Positions 25,191-38,758 are shown, counted from the stretch's first letter. The stretch is 64,000 bases of DNA from Channa striata (GCA_033026295.1 CM065168.1:25211306-25275305), one strand, 5' to 3'. Notes: generated by a model not told the origin, from the letters alone. A program made the numbers and translations.

Positions 25191-28100
25191 GATTATATGA
25201 TGTTATATTCAGACATTCAGAGTGGACATCATCCGATATTAAATAAAAAAACATTTATTTCCACTAAAATACACAATATGACTAACATATTTTCTTTAAA
25301 GCGTTCTCTGATCATCTGAATCTGAAAGTGTTTTTTTTATATCATTGTTTTGTTTAAAGTCAAATGCATGTCATCACACAAGCATAATATTAATCTTTTC
25401 AATGTCAAAATTTGACAAAATTCTATGCACTAATGCATTTTTCCATGCTGTATTCACCTGAAATGAAATTCATCAACCTCTATTTTAATCTGGTGGGGCC
25501 ACAAACACATATCATATGCATAAACCTTTAAAACACTCTCTGTACTGAATACTTTTAATGGGAGTTAAAGGATTTTGAACCTGGGACAACGGCAGAGCTT
25601 GCTGCGAATTTATGATTCGAACTGTTCTTCAGGCTATGTGACCAAAGAGTACATAAGCATTCACCTCAGCAATAATCAACTTTGTGTCACGAACAGAAGC
25701 ATTCCTGTTTTATTCTCCCTCCTGATTGGTTGGGACCTTGTTGACCCTGTGTGTTCATACTGAGAGCGAGAGAGAGAATGGAAAAAGGCATCTGTGAGCA
25801 CAAAAATCCAGGATGTGACAAATAACGCCCACAATGTCAAACTAATTGAAGGGTAAACAAGGGGTCAAGCAGTTTAGCATGTGCAGATGCTTTTTAATGG
25901 AAGCAAATTAAAACAGTTGCTAAAGAAACGATAATGCAGTGAATATATGCTGGCTGCAAATAAATGAAATGTCAGATCGGTTCTGGGCATTTTGAAGTAT
26001 ATAATGTGGCTGAAAGCAGCAGAATACTAATGATAGATATTACCACACAAACGAAAGGTCAACTCAGATGTGAAGAGTTAAAGCTGCATGAGATCATTGC
26101 TCTTTTTGGCCACTTTGGGAGTCAGAAGTGAAGCTAAAAACCCAACACTGACACGAACAACACTACAAGTGACATGTTTGGTTAATGTGTTGCACGTAAC
26201 TTAGTTTTATGCGACCGGCAGACATGGAGCAACTTTATCAGTCAGTCGAAACCAGCATTTACTCTTCTTTTTGCTCAGTGTTTAATCTCCAACAACCCTG
26301 CTGTCAGAATTCTGCAAGTTTTTAAAAGTTTTAATTATGGGTTAGAATTCATTTAATAAAATAATTCTCAAAAGAAAATAAACAATAAGGACTCAATTGC
26401 TTTACAATGGCCATAACCCTCGTCCATTGGAATAGATGTGCACATCAAATGTTCTATCTAATATCCTGTGATCATGATACACTGTATGTTTCTATTCCGA
26501 GGCATAAAACATAAGAACTGGCAAGCACCAGATAACATTTTTTTCACACTTCCACATGAGTAACACCCTGCAGAAAAGATTTTCCTACAATAACAGAAAT
26601 GTCATTGCAAATTCATTTCAGCCTTTTAATTCAACTTAAAAACTCAAATACATTTGGTCCTAATGAGGTGAAAAAAACCTGATGAGGAGTAAAATGTCTG
26701 CATGTAGAAAAGCTGCCATACCAGTATATTATGGTACAAATGTTCCTTCGTGACAATCAACTGAGCGCCAGCAGCTGTCTGTCCAATCATTTCAAGGATT
26801 AGTATAATTAACATTTTCTAGACCCACCAAGTTTTTCAATCACGTATAAAGTTTTAATAATCACAGATGAATGGGGCTGCAGGGAATTATGTGTTGCACT
26901 TATTCAAGCACTTCTCCACAATGTCTTAACCTTCCATCTGGACACACACGTCATTTGGGTGAACATTACCTACAGTCAATTCTCTGTTAAGTTCAGACAA
27001 AAAACTACTAACTCTAACCAAAAAAAAAAAACAAACAATGAAAACAAGTTTAAAATACATTATCACTCTGAGCTGATTCTGGGCCAAGAAGGCAGAGTAA
27101 CACACTCTGAACAAATGTGGAGATTTCCCAGTAGCAGTGAAAAGGAATGGCAGGATAGCAGTGTGGGTAAATGCAATCCAGGCATGCTGTAATGAACTGG
27201 CGGGGGGCTGCAGCCAAGCCAATTAAATGATATGAGCCTGACAATAACTGGTTTTCATTACATGACCTCAAGAAACCTTCTGCATCCAAATTTAATCGTG
27301 TCACAATACACTGAACAAGAGAAGCCTTTATGCCTTTCCAAAAAATATCACAATTCCTATTACATGTTTCATTCAACTTTCAATTTCTAAGATTTTTATA
27401 TGGGTTAAGGTGCATGAACCAAACTGCTTTTCTACATTTCAATAGCCATCTCAGTTTCTCATGAGCTTAAAACTAAGACTAGGAGAATACAGTTTTAAAA
27501 AGTGTGAAAAGCCAATAAAAGCCACTCCTCTCATATTTCATTTCTGGTTAAATGCTGTTAGCCTCTCCTGTTTAAGTACCATTGGGTGGTGAAAAAAAAA
27601 GCTTCCACTGGCCACTGTGTAGCAGCTTGACCCAAGTTTTCATTTTCTGCCGTTTCTGTGTCAATTACATCTGTAATTGTTTAACTAATCGGGGTAATAA
27701 AATTAACCTTATTGCACACAGGGCAATACATCACAGCGGCGACGAGCTCCGTGGACAGTGTAGCAGAGGCTGACTCTGTAGCAGTTCTGGGTACTCACAG
27801 GTTGTGAGTGTGTAAAACACACAAAAGCACAATACTTTCAACGTACTGTGCATCATTTAAACATAAACATGTAGAAGTATTGAAAGAAACCAAAGAAGAG
27901 TAAAACCTTTATTAGACCTTTAAAACCTTATTAGAAAAAGAATACTGACAATTATTAACAGAAAAGAAAACCATGATCATTATTTTACCACTGACAGCTG
28001 CACTCTACAACTAACAAAAAAGTATATACAATTTTTAAAAATAGTTAAAGAGTGGCCCTAATAAAAAAAATTGTGAAATGAAGCAGAAGAATAAAAAAAA

Positions 28101-29940
28101 CAGTGAAATGTGCCATAAAGAAGTAACGAATAAGGTGATATAATGACCAGTACATGTTACAGTACTTCCTGTTTGACCTAAAAGAGGCACCTGGTCACCA
28201 CAGGGTACAAGAGTTGAGCTTTGGAAAACATATTTTACCTAAGGCGCTTTAAAAAAAAACTACTTTCTGTTGAAGACATACTAGTTTGCTGGCATAAGCA
28301 ATTATAGTCAGTATTACAAGCCTTATGGCTACAAAGACTGAGAGGTGTTTTCTGGGGCCAAAAGTGACAATAAAGCAGTAATTATTACAAATTTTTATTC
28401 TGTTGGCATATAGCTGCGTAACATAATTTTTTCTGTTGCAACTGAGCTGTAACCTTCCACTTCAATTGCATAATCTTTTTTTAGACAAATAATAGCATCT
28501 AACTAATCTGCTCATGTTGTAGCTCCTGCCAGAACCTGGATAAAGCCAAAGTTCTAGATTAATTATGGTAGAAGTCTTTGCATTTTATTCTTTTTAGGTT
28601 GATTATACACCCATGAGGCATAGCATTATGACCTGTGAAATTGAATGCAATCCAATACAGCCATAACTCCTGCCATGAATTCTACTTTTACAGGGTTATA
28701 ACTTCTCATTTTTAGGTTGAAATTGTCAGAAAGGTGATAATTCTCTGTTTATTTTTGAGGTAAAGGTGGGTAGTGGAGTCGTACTGAAGTGCATTTTAAG
28801 AAGAGGTGGTTCTAATGTTTTGTCTACCTTGTTCATTTTAAATATACATTGGCCAAAATATGAGTTCCCCATTCTGACTTTTTAAAAGATAGCAGAACGT
28901 TTTTCTAACTGTTCTGTTACTACTACTATACTGTAGATTAGTCCCGGCTGACCATGAAGCTAACAGGTGCTGAGCTACATCAGAGTAAGTTGGAAAATGG
29001 TTCGTGGTTTTTGAAGCCTATTTCAGTTTTTTTTTCGTTTATTGGACATCAGTTGCATATTTCTAATTGGAATTGGCTGTGGTAGTTGGGGGTAGGTATC
29101 ACACTACCCCGTCTAAGGCTAAACATTACACTACCCTTGTTTTCAACTGCCAGTGAAGGGGACAAGTACATCATTGTACAATTCAGCATTAATTGGTTTT
29201 AATGCAGCTACAAGAACCTAATGCCTCACTCACTACCCACCCACAAACAACTGCTAATTGTTCTTGATGCAGCACTCAGCCTGCAGCCTGGAGAAACCTG
29301 CAAAAAGGGTTTCATTGGTGCTACCTGTATAGACAATACGCTCAAATATCCCATGGGAAATTGTCATATACTACTTATACAGTTGGAGTATGTAAAATAT
29401 ATGACTAACAACTGCAATGAGTCGGATGCACCATGGGACCTTTCAAGAAATAAGTGCTCTATTTTTCACATTTCTTTCAGCTGTCTTTATATGTACATAA
29501 CACACACATACACATCCTGTATAGAAACACACACAGGCTCACTACAAGCAATAGAATTGAATTTTAGTGCTTTTTGCTTGTGATGCAGATATAATTACAG
29601 AACTGTATATAAACATCAATGTGTTTCCATCAAACAGGCCAAATTCCTCACAAGACACTTACACACACACACTATTTTGCGTATTTCCAAAATGACTCAT
29701 GAAATTAAGCTAAAATTAAATTACTTGTGAAAGACAATGACTGCTGTTGGAGGAAGATTGATATAGAGCAGAAGTAAATAACGCATTTGATGTCAGGTAA
29801 TGTACAATATTAGCCTCGCACCGACCTCAATTTGCTATCTGCAAAATGAAATAAAAATGAACCCTCAGTCTTATTGGAAGATCCTATCATCCCCCTGTGA
29901 GTAAAGTACGAAACAGCAATGTGGGCAGCGTGCCAGCAGG
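25191..29940. other. Noncoding sequence, nothing recognised
   Basis: AT-rich with many homopolymers and no recognised coding exon or repeat family. The frames at 26926-27376 and 29221-29583 are single, unsupported and without domain features. Short CA-rich words occur at 29501-29536 and 29662-29671. Confidence 0.35.

Positions 29941-29942
<2 letters not shown>

Positions 29943-29990
<48 letters not shown>
29943..29990 (+). repeat. (GT)n microsatellite
   Basis: Uninterrupted GT dinucleotides for about 48 bases. The CVCVCV- or THTHTH-type frames on the two strands are products of this tract and are not proteins. Long alternating purine-pyrimidine tracts of this kind can adopt Z-DNA. Confidence 0.95.
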
Positions 29991-29993
<3 letters not shown>

Positions 29994-29994
29994 G

Positions 29995-32900
29995 GCAAAG
30001 TGAGAGAGCGGGAGAGAGAAGGCGCACTAACACTGAACTCTGTGTCAGCCTGGATCAGGTAAATATGTTTACAGAGTGGATGATTTATGGACTCTGAAGC
30101 CCCTTCTGATTGGCCCTAGCTAGTAGCTAAGCTGCAACCTGTATGTGACTTAGAGCAGATTTCAAACACAAATAAGGATATACATATTAGCAGCTAATTA
30201 GCAGAATGACTATTATAGCTTAAGGAAATGATTAAGTCCCTAAATTACCATGAGGTGGATTTTTGTTAATTTCTTGGTATAACTTTATAACTAAAATAAT
30301 TCTATTCAATCTTCACAACAGCCCAGCAATAAACTGTAAAAGCTTTTAAAAATGTTCCTTAATTTTACCATTTCCTTTAATTTTCTAATTTATTCTCACT
30401 ACCACTCTAGATGTCCATACCTACCCATGCAGGTAGTTTGACTAGTTTCTGAGAGACTTCTGTTAACATAAACACAAGCTGAAGGAAGCCTTGTCTGTGG
30501 TGTTCACATGGTGCCTGGAGGTTTATCAGCTTAAACATATTTCAGTGGTGGTATATTATGAAAGACTGTTTCATAGCTCACATCGCTTCTCTCCAAGACA
30601 GCAGCAACCCCACCTCCTACCTGCTCAGCTCCACCCACTCACAAGTTCACCTGCAGGGAGACACACTGTGTCCACAGCTGATTTCCCTAAGTGTATTTCT
30701 CCTGAAGAAGACACATTTCTCTGGCTTAACCAGGGTAATAATCACCTTTTCTACATGACACAAAAGCTGCAGACAGGACAAGGCTAACTCAGAATTTTTT
30801 ATTTTTTTATTGAGACAATTTGCATGTGAGATTTAATCACACAAACCAAATAAAAAAAAAAATTCTGAGTGGAAGTCAGAACCCCGAAAAAATAGGACAA
30901 CTGTTGACCACAGTTAGGATTGCTTTGATATTCTCTAGCTGACCATCATCTCTAGGCTTTGTGGGTGTTTGTTGCACTGTTGGCTGCCAGCAGTCGTTCA
31001 GCCAAATTAGCATGTTGCCTGTGAATCTGCACCAAAAGCAGTTAAAGGCAGATCTGTCTCCGCCTAACCAGCCTAACCCTAATCAGCAATGTCAACTTTT
31101 TAGCGCATTTTTTCCGATTCGTCTCCACATTTCCTTCTTTTCTCCGACAATCAAAAACTACACACTGAGAACGTCTGTGCAAAGCCAAACTATACCGTGG
31201 CAATTGCAACTTATATTAGAAAAATTCCCAAGAATATAATAATGACATCTACTAAGACTGACAGTAAGATCAAAGCATGTAGGATAGTTTTGTTGTGGGT
31301 TTTGGTTTACAGAGTTCTGACACACACTACATATTACAGGACAGATGTCCAGATGTTGTCTAGTCGTGTACATGGTTTTGTACGACATTACAGAATAAGG
31401 AATCCAGCTGTGTAGTCCCCTGCAGCTGCAGCCTCTTTTAAGCTTTTATTTCTGTTTTATTGGCCACAACTTTTAAACAGCAAGCAGCTTTGTTCAAGAC
31501 AAAAAAAAATATGGCTGCAAAATAGAAACTTTAGATGCAAGACACAACAACTGTTCAGAACCAGTCCTAATCGTAATAATCAGAGGTGTATATCATATTT
31601 AAACTTAAGCTAAAATTATGCTGATACTGGCCCTATTGTGGGCTCACTCTCCCTTGTTAGTTCCTATAGATGTGGAGCTGTATGTGCTGGCAGCAGACCC
31701 TGTTCATTACACCAGCATACCAGTGCACCCAGCATAAACTCATCTGAGATGACTAATACTGAAATCTCAATATAGTAGTACATTTTAGAGGTCTGGTACC
31801 AGTACAGTCTACAGAGGGAAGAATTTAACTTCTCAGCACTAGTGGTTTGAGGTATAACACGCTCATATAACTAACTCATATGTTGGCAGCCAAGTTGCAT
31901 CATGGGTAATGTGTGCATCAGTTCTTGCCAAGGAAGAAAAATTAAAAATCTGCATCGGCTGCACTGGGTAAAATTAAATTTTCTCTACTTTTCATCGTGA
32001 GTCTAGCAGTGTTTTATAACTGTATTAAAATTGTTGAGTATACTTTTAAAGGGTGTGTCCTCTAAGTGTAGCTACACTACCATGTAGTGTGATGTTATAA
32101 TGTTTTACTTTTAGTACACTGAGAGGTAATAGCATAATATTAATGGCAATATCATTTTAATTTTCATGGATCTAATCAGGGCCTGGGGCAGAATTTCCAC
32201 AGCATATTGTGACCATCATTTGAGGTGTGAACGTTAATGCCTTCAAGCCCTTAGGAGACTATTTAATATGTGCCAGCATACTGCACCGATATTATTCCTC
32301 ATTACATCTGTGACCACAGGGAAGTCAGAGCCACATGAAGGAAAAAAGATGCCTGCCGCTAACGGCTGCTACATTAAAGAACATGGATTATAAACGACGA
32401 CAGCTGATCAAAATCTATCACTGCTGTAGCCCACTGATGACAACATCAGACGTATCAGCATCATTCTGCCAGCGAAATGGCAGCAGCTTCACTGAGAGGA
32501 ACGTGCATGATACATTAATTATCTACTGGGTCTATTTTAAGGCGCTTTGTAAAACAAGGCCAGTAACGTTGCAAGAGAGCGGCAATGTTTGCATCCGCTG
32601 AATTTTGTTGTTGACATTTTGTTGCCATGTGTCACGTTGCGCACGCTTCCCTTTCGCTCTCCTACCGCATGTGTCAGCAGCAATTACTGACAACAGAAAT
32701 GTTCATGAGAGGAGATGCATCTAAGAGAATATTTAGTGGCTATACAAGCCAGACTACATTCCCAGGATCACTTCACTGAAGTCTGAGACAGTTCTAACAC
32801 TCTGCAAAATACTTCAAATGAAATGACTCTATTATATGTGCACATGCAGCATTCTTTCTGGCAGAAAGACTGAAAGAACAAACATTTCCTATACATCTGA

Positions 32901-33630
32901 GAATATTCCAGTGACTAAATGGACTATCTAATTATAAAATGCCACATTTGTCTAAGGTGTGAATATTGCATACTTTTGAACAACATAAAGAAAAAAAAAA
33001 CTATTCAATACATTAATGAAATGTTACATTTTTATGAGTCCAATCTACTGAAAAAAACAATAGTTCAGACAAACTCATCAAAGGGAGCTGTGTGGAGCAT
33101 GGAGCAAGTAATTTGGGGTTAAAAGTAAAATTAGCAAAAAACAAATGAGGCCACCACTGAGAGCAGACCTGGCAGCTGTACTCTGCATTTTTACTTTTGT
33201 GTCCCACCACATTAGATTTGGCTGAGAATCTGCCAGATTGCTTGACACTGCCAAAACAGGACGAGGGTCTGCTGTTGTGCCAGTGCAGATAGAGCTGAAG
33301 CTGTCAGAGATTCTGCCAGTGGCAGATGGTGGAAGTGGTGAAAGGCAAATGGAAAAATTACCTTCAACATGTTTATCCTCTTCAGCGGAGCCAGCTAGAA
33401 CAACCTTTGACTGAAGAGGTAACCGCCTCGATGCAACCGGGAGCAACAGGGTTTAAAAGGAATGAGGTTTTATTCCCAGATACGCTATCGCTAACAAGAC
33501 TGCTAAAGTGATAGAAACCTCGCAATCAAACGCTCCATGTAGGTCACTGGCATGGGGAGTTTTCTTAGTATTACGCTATTCGCTTCTGACCTCAGTGAAG
33601 CAAAACCTACATGTTGAGCAGAAATCAAAT
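29995..33630. other. Noncoding sequence with one short palindromic element and one high-complexity stretch
   Basis: Contains the short inverted repeat at 30787-30870. 32280-32640 is unusually rich in balanced, non-repetitive sequence and is a candidate conserved noncoding element; its 88-codon frame shows no domain. A 122-codon minus frame at 33078-33446 was not recognised. Nothing else supports a gene. Confidence 0.35.
30787..30870. repeat. Short palindromic element with T/A-rich arms
   Basis: ACTCAGAATTTTTT at the left and AAAAAATTCTGAGT at the right are exact complements, extended by further T/A pairing. The whole unit is 84 bp. It could be a very short MITE or a terminal-repeat relic of a Tc1-type element. 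No target duplication is evident. Confidence 0.45.
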
Positions 33631-33631
33631 A

Positions 33632-34648
33632 CCGTTTTTTCCGGACCATAAGCCGCTACTTTTTTCCGACGTTTTGAACCATGCGGCTTTTACAGAGATG
33701 CGGCTTTTCTATGAATTTTTCTGCAGCCCTCAGATGGGCGCTGTAGATGGAATTCAGTGCAAACAAAAAAGCGCCAGTTTTTATTCTTAGCGCATGCAAC
33801 CCAAGACGCACAACAGCAAAATACGGTAATATTCTTACACCCTCACCCCCTCATAATGGAAAACACGCGAAGAAATTCCTATGATGTAGCTTTTAATTTG
33901 AAGCCATCGATCTGGCTATCCGTGAAGGAAATCGAGTGTGACAGTGGTTTCAATGCTCAGGAGGAAGATGAATAGCGATTTGTGGTTTCAGTGCACGGAG
34001 AATGAAGCGACTTTAATAGTTGCGCAGTTGCGCTTTAACAGTGCGCAGGAAGAAAAAGTGACAGTGGTTTGGTGTTCAGTGGTTTCAGTTCGCAGGAGGA
34101 AGAAAAATAAAGCAACTTGGTTTTAGTGCACAGGAGGAAGATTAATAAAACCATGACTTTTCTGTTTTGTGTGATCAGCACTTTTACTGCCGTGTTACAG
34201 GCACCATTCAGGTTCAGGTGTATGAATAAACACTTATGGTACAAAATCTTTTGTTGAGCGCAGCAACTCCTGCGTAATTCGTGAAGAATAAGAGACGTCT
34301 TCTCCTTTGGCTATGGAACAAGCCGTTTATTTATAACAAGGACGTTTTTGTCGGCTCTGTACATTCGACATGTGTTATACCAGCCACACATACACGTAAA
34401 CGCACTCTTTACCGTAATGCCGGTAAAACAGCGCACAGAACATCCTCATGCCTGCTGTGAACAATGAGTAGGAGCGCATACAACAGACATACAGATCTTA
34501 ACATCTTTCTATGTAAATATTATTTCTCAGCCTGGATATTGGCGGCTTATAGTCCGGTGCGGTTTATATGTGACAAAATATATATTTCTTTTAAATTTTA
34601 GCGGGTGCGGCTTAAATTTAGGTCCGCTCTATAGTCCAGAATTTACGG
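33632..34648 (+). mobile_element. Pogo/Tc1-superfamily DNA transposon derivative with transposase N-terminal remnant
   Basis: TA dinucleotides flank the element (33630-33631 and 34649-34650), as for Tc1/mariner/pogo insertions. The ends are imperfect inverted repeats: the left begins CCGTTTTTTCCGGACCATA and the complement of the right begins CCGTAAATTCTGGACTATA, agreeing at 14 of 19. A second terminal-like module, GCGGCTTATAGTCCGG, sits at 34542-34557. A plus frame from 33856 reads MENTRRNSYDVAFNLK, like the start of the helix-turn-helix of pogo-type transposases (RRSYDxxFKLK), and stops at 33975. The helices that should follow and the catalytic DDE domain are absent. 33937-34145 is a degenerate minisatellite of a GTGGTTTCAGTGC...CAGGAGGAAG unit. 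Confidence 0.65.
33937..34145 (+). repeat. Degenerate minisatellite inside the pogo-like element
   Basis: About four to five diverged copies of a unit built from GTGGTTTCAGTGC, then CAGGAGGAAGA and a short A-rich spacer, with irregular period. It overlaps the 3' part of the transposase-like frame and probably expanded after the element became non-autonomous. Confidence 0.5.
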
Positions 34649-34650
34649 TA

Positions 34651-35258
34651 ATCCTAAGGTAACAACAGGCATTAAAGTCCTTAAAGCCACCTTCTGCTAT
34701 TCAATACACAGTAATCTTTAAACAGATATTGCTAATATTGGCTACAATAAGAGATCATAAGCACTGGACACATGAGACCGAGTGAGAATGGGACTTAGTA
34801 GCAACACCAGGACATTACTGAATGCTACAACAGCGTAACAGTAGATGCAAAGCTCATGATGTCAAAGTGACTCAATACTAACTAACATATAAAAAGGTAC
34901 CAGCATTGTCTTATATTTTGCAAGTTAAAACACCAAATTGAGCAGGAATCAGTTTTGCTGCTGAATATGGAGTAGGATAATGAAAATGGTTTAAATTCTG
35001 CATAACAATACTACAAACAAATAAAACCATAAATACACAGTGAGCAATGTTTAGTCCAAACAGCTGGCAAACACTGAAAAGCTCATGTATCAGTGACTAC
35101 AGTCACTACAGCGGTAAGGCTACATTTCGGAGTTTACACACCTCCGTTATTACAAGCACAAACGGAAAAACATAGCTTTTTTTTGAGTCAAAGTTTTGTA
35201 GCATGAGACCCAAAAGAGAAATATGGTGCTTCTCTGGATGCGTTTTGGACAAACTTAA
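34651..35258. other. Noncoding sequence, nothing recognised
   Basis: AT-rich sequence between the pogo-like element and a Tc1 transposase remnant. The part nearest 35258 may be the 3' flank of that Tc1 copy. Confidence 0.35.
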
Positions 35259-35490
35259 CACTTGGTTGGAAAAGATTTGCAGTCAGTGACTGCCACAGAC
35301 ATCACCAGATGCTGGTTTTCTTCCGTGGTGATGTTCTGCCAGTCATTTACTGCAGATGGCTTCATTTCCTGCTTGTTTTTTTTGGGAACTTTGGCTTCAG
35401 GAAGTGAAAATCTGTTGCATTCAGATCAGGTAACTGATATGCTCACTGCAGAATGTTCTTTATGTTACAAGAAATCAACGTTTTCAAGCG
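35259..35490 (-). pseudogene. Tc1-like transposase remnant 1 (C-terminal end)
   Basis: On the minus strand, one frame reads PDLNATDFHFLK, the decayed counterpart of the SPDLNPIEHVFHLLK block carrying the last catalytic Glu of the Tc1 DD34E triad. Here that Glu is replaced (N-A-T-D). After a one-base frameshift the next frame reads KVPKKNKQEMKPSAVNDWQN, then ITTEENQHLVMSVAVTD, and ends CKSFPTKC followed by TAA at the family's usual C-terminus. An in-frame stop precedes the first block. No terminal inverted repeat was recognised, so only the end of the gene survives. The plus-strand 124-codon frame here is a shadow. Confidence 0.8.
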
Positions 35491-38400
35491 CACCCAAATT
35501 AAAGTCGACAGTTTACATTTTATGGCAGCTCTATTATTACATGTCAAATCAATGTGGTAATATACAGAGCCACTGGAAACTTTTGTCACTCACTGTTCAA
35601 AGAGTATCTCTTCAAACGGTATGTGTGTGGATCTAAGTGTATGTGCCACTGTACCTGGATTATGCTACTACAGCATTGTCTCCATGCTCAAACACACACC
35701 TGCAGAGTTAACGCTTCTTACTTTTATCATCAGTCAATGGTCTGCTATCACAGATCTTGGCAATAGCAGAGCAGTATAAAACCCTCATGAGATGTGTTTG
35801 GCACTCACCACAATCATGGAGGTCTCACTCCCATTTCCTTTGCCACAGCCCATCAAAAGCTATGCTTGACTGATCCAAGGCCTTGAGCTTATTTATTTGG
35901 GCATTTGGGAACTAATGTAACAACAAAGAAAATTTGATATCTGACAACGTTGAATGAAACATCAATGATCAGCAGTGTCATGTGTGATAGTGTTCAGAGG
36001 AATGTAGTTATGGACATGAGGGATGAAAAAAAATATCAGGGCTGTAAAATCTAAACAGATCCAGAGAGGAGGGACAACTCCACCCCTTCAGCTTCACTTG
36101 TCAACTCTGGCTTCATTTGCATTTTGAATCCTGCTCAGGAGTTCTTTAAATAAAAAGATTTGCATAGGATGCTTAGGATTTCCTCTATGAATATGATGCC
36201 AGAAATTCAATAAAATATGAAAAAGACAACAGTTTTCAGTGCACTGTGATATTCACCTTGGACATTACGGTTTGCACTCATTGGTTTCTCTCCCTTTACT
36301 ACCATTTCAGAAAGGCTAAATATAAAAGTAGAAATAACAAAAGGGAAATAAGTAGAATCAGGCATGACAGCACTCTAAAGAATAGGAGGTCTGCATGACA
36401 ACTGCATACATTCCCACACCAACCCAAATTTGTATTTTGCAGCGACATCTCTTCAGTGTAATGTGAATGTGCTTAGTTACGTGTCCCTCAGCTTGGTGTT
36501 GTCTTGTTATTAGACACCACAGGACTATTTAATAATGTATAAAGGGTTGCATTCCTTTTGGAGAATGTCATCCATTCGGATGACACAGCTCAGTGTGGAG
36601 GCAGAATTTTCAAAATAACCTCTTCCTGTTGCCTTATCTCTATCTCCTCTCTGTTCCTGCCATTCAGTCCATGTTCCAGAGCCATACTGCAGCTCTGACC
36701 TCACTTCCTCAGCCATTTCCTGCCTCCTGCTTGAACCCTGCCGACTCTACACCAGCAAAATGGATTTACTGGTTCCTTCCATTCTAAAGTTAGGCTCAGT
36801 TAAACTATCAGCAAGACCAGAATACACCAAAGATAATAAATTTGGTGCCTGTGTCTGTTTGTGTAACAGGGTGTGAGCTTGATTTTATACTGAGAAAAGG
36901 ATCAGAGATCTTCATGCAAATTGTTTGAGGGAAAAAAATACTTTGCTAAATGAAAACTATAACTTTACACATTATGTGGGTGTTGGCCAGTAAATATTGT
37001 GATGCTGAGTAGATGTTGATAATTAACTACTCCCACAGTGAAAGCCTGGGATCATTTTCTGATTGCACATGCTTCTAGTATTAGTAACTATAATAATTGC
37101 CAGAAGCAACTGGGCAATTATTTTTAATGCATGAAAAGTATTTAGCAAAACTCAACATGTACACATAACATTAGCTGACATTGCCATTGCTTATAGCTGC
37201 CATAATTGACTGCTTGGGCAACTTGACACTACAAACATATGTCTCTTATAACTCTTATATATCTCTTCATCTTGCTAAAACCGTAGTTTATACAGTTTCT
37301 GGCCACCAGATTAATGTCAATTTAAAAAAAAAAATCTTTCTGGCTCCACCAACTCTACACTCCTTAGTGCTTCACACATTCATTTTGTGAGATTGGAGTA
37401 TTCTCATTTACAGCAAGCGTACATACTAAGCAGAAATAATTGAAATTCTCTGATTAGATTGACAATCCTTGATCAAAAATGTGTAGAAGCAAAGATCTCT
37501 GAACTGCTGTCAAGGTGTTTAATGAGTCTGGGTCACAGGAGACTTCCCATGCACCTGGACACCTGGGATTAAAACTGTGTAAATATAGCATTTAGGTTAG
37601 AGTTAGTCACAAATATGTACTGTAGGTACTACATAAACACAGCTATATGTTGGTAAAAATGTCATGCTTTTGCTTCACTTCCCTGATTCATCACATAATC
37701 CACTTGAACCCTCGCCTCCTCTGGCAAGGCTTTGTCTACCCATCCATCCTGCATCCTGGTGTCAAACATTTCTGTGCCTTCAAACTAACTGATTGTGTTA
37801 TATTCACTATGGCTGCTAAAAATGTTGCTCCTCTGCATTTTAGGGGACTGTTTCACACTCTAACAGCTTTACAGTAACTAACTGCATTCAAATCCTCTTG
37901 TTTTTCATGCATCTTTCATTTGTGCATTAGAGCCATAATGGAAACACAAATGTGGAAAAATGGAAAACACACTTTATGAATACAGCATCATGTACATGGG
38001 ACATAAACACTCCCCACAGCTTCCATTCTGCTAAAGCGGAAAAAAACAACACTCACTAGTTACTCTATAGCAAACAGTAAAGTGAGATTTGACATACTTG
38101 TGACTACTTGGCGTTTTCCACAATGACTGACAACACAATGACAACTCCCCTTATTCACTGCTGTCACATACAGCGCGTCAAGTTTGAGGGGTTGTTCCAG
38201 TTTGGACATTTCTGAGAACAGTGCCGCAAAACTTTTATACTGAAAATGCAGATTTTTCAAAACTCAGTAAAACTATGAACCAGAAAGTGATTTCAGACAC
38301 CACTACAGTTTGAGAACATACTGATTGGCATAGCTAAACATTCTTCCAGAATAGTAGTGCTGGGAGGATGTCAGAAATCTTAATATTCATATTTCTCTGA

Positions 38401-38726
38401 TTGGAATAATTCGGAAAATTCAGAGCAGCCCCGCTGAATGTTCCTGTGTGTGCCATAATGCCTGTGTGTGTTTATATGTCATCTCCCAAGCCAAGGTTTT
38501 GCTGGCTGGCAGTATGACTGCTGTGTGCCTGCCCAGTGTTGGGAGGAGGGGGCCGTGCTCCATCATTAGCAGGTATTCCAAGCAGACAGACAGTCCCAGC
38601 TTGAAGCTTTCCCTGGAAGCTTCAGATGAAATGGCACAAATAATGAGGCATATTATCAATCACAGGCAGGGGCCAGCTGGTTCAGTGTATGTGTGCCACA
38701 CACTCACTCTACCTCTGACACACAAA

Positions 38727-38758
38727 CACACACAGAGAGAGCCACACACAGAGAGAGC
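38727..38758 (+). repeat. Exact 16-bp tandem duplication in CA/GA-rich sequence
   Basis: CACACACAGAGAGAGC occurs twice head to tail with no mismatch. Confidence 0.8.

Noticed and set aside
29810..30097. Histidine/threonine and cysteine/valine repeat proteins
   Set aside because: They are translations of the (GT)n microsatellite on the two strands.
33078..33446. 122-codon minus-strand frame as a gene
   Set aside because: No recognisable domain, initiation context or splice structure; the hydrophobic C-terminal stretch alone is not evidence.
35262..35636. 124-codon plus-strand frame
   Set aside because: It is the antisense shadow of a Tc1 transposase remnant read clearly on the minus strand.
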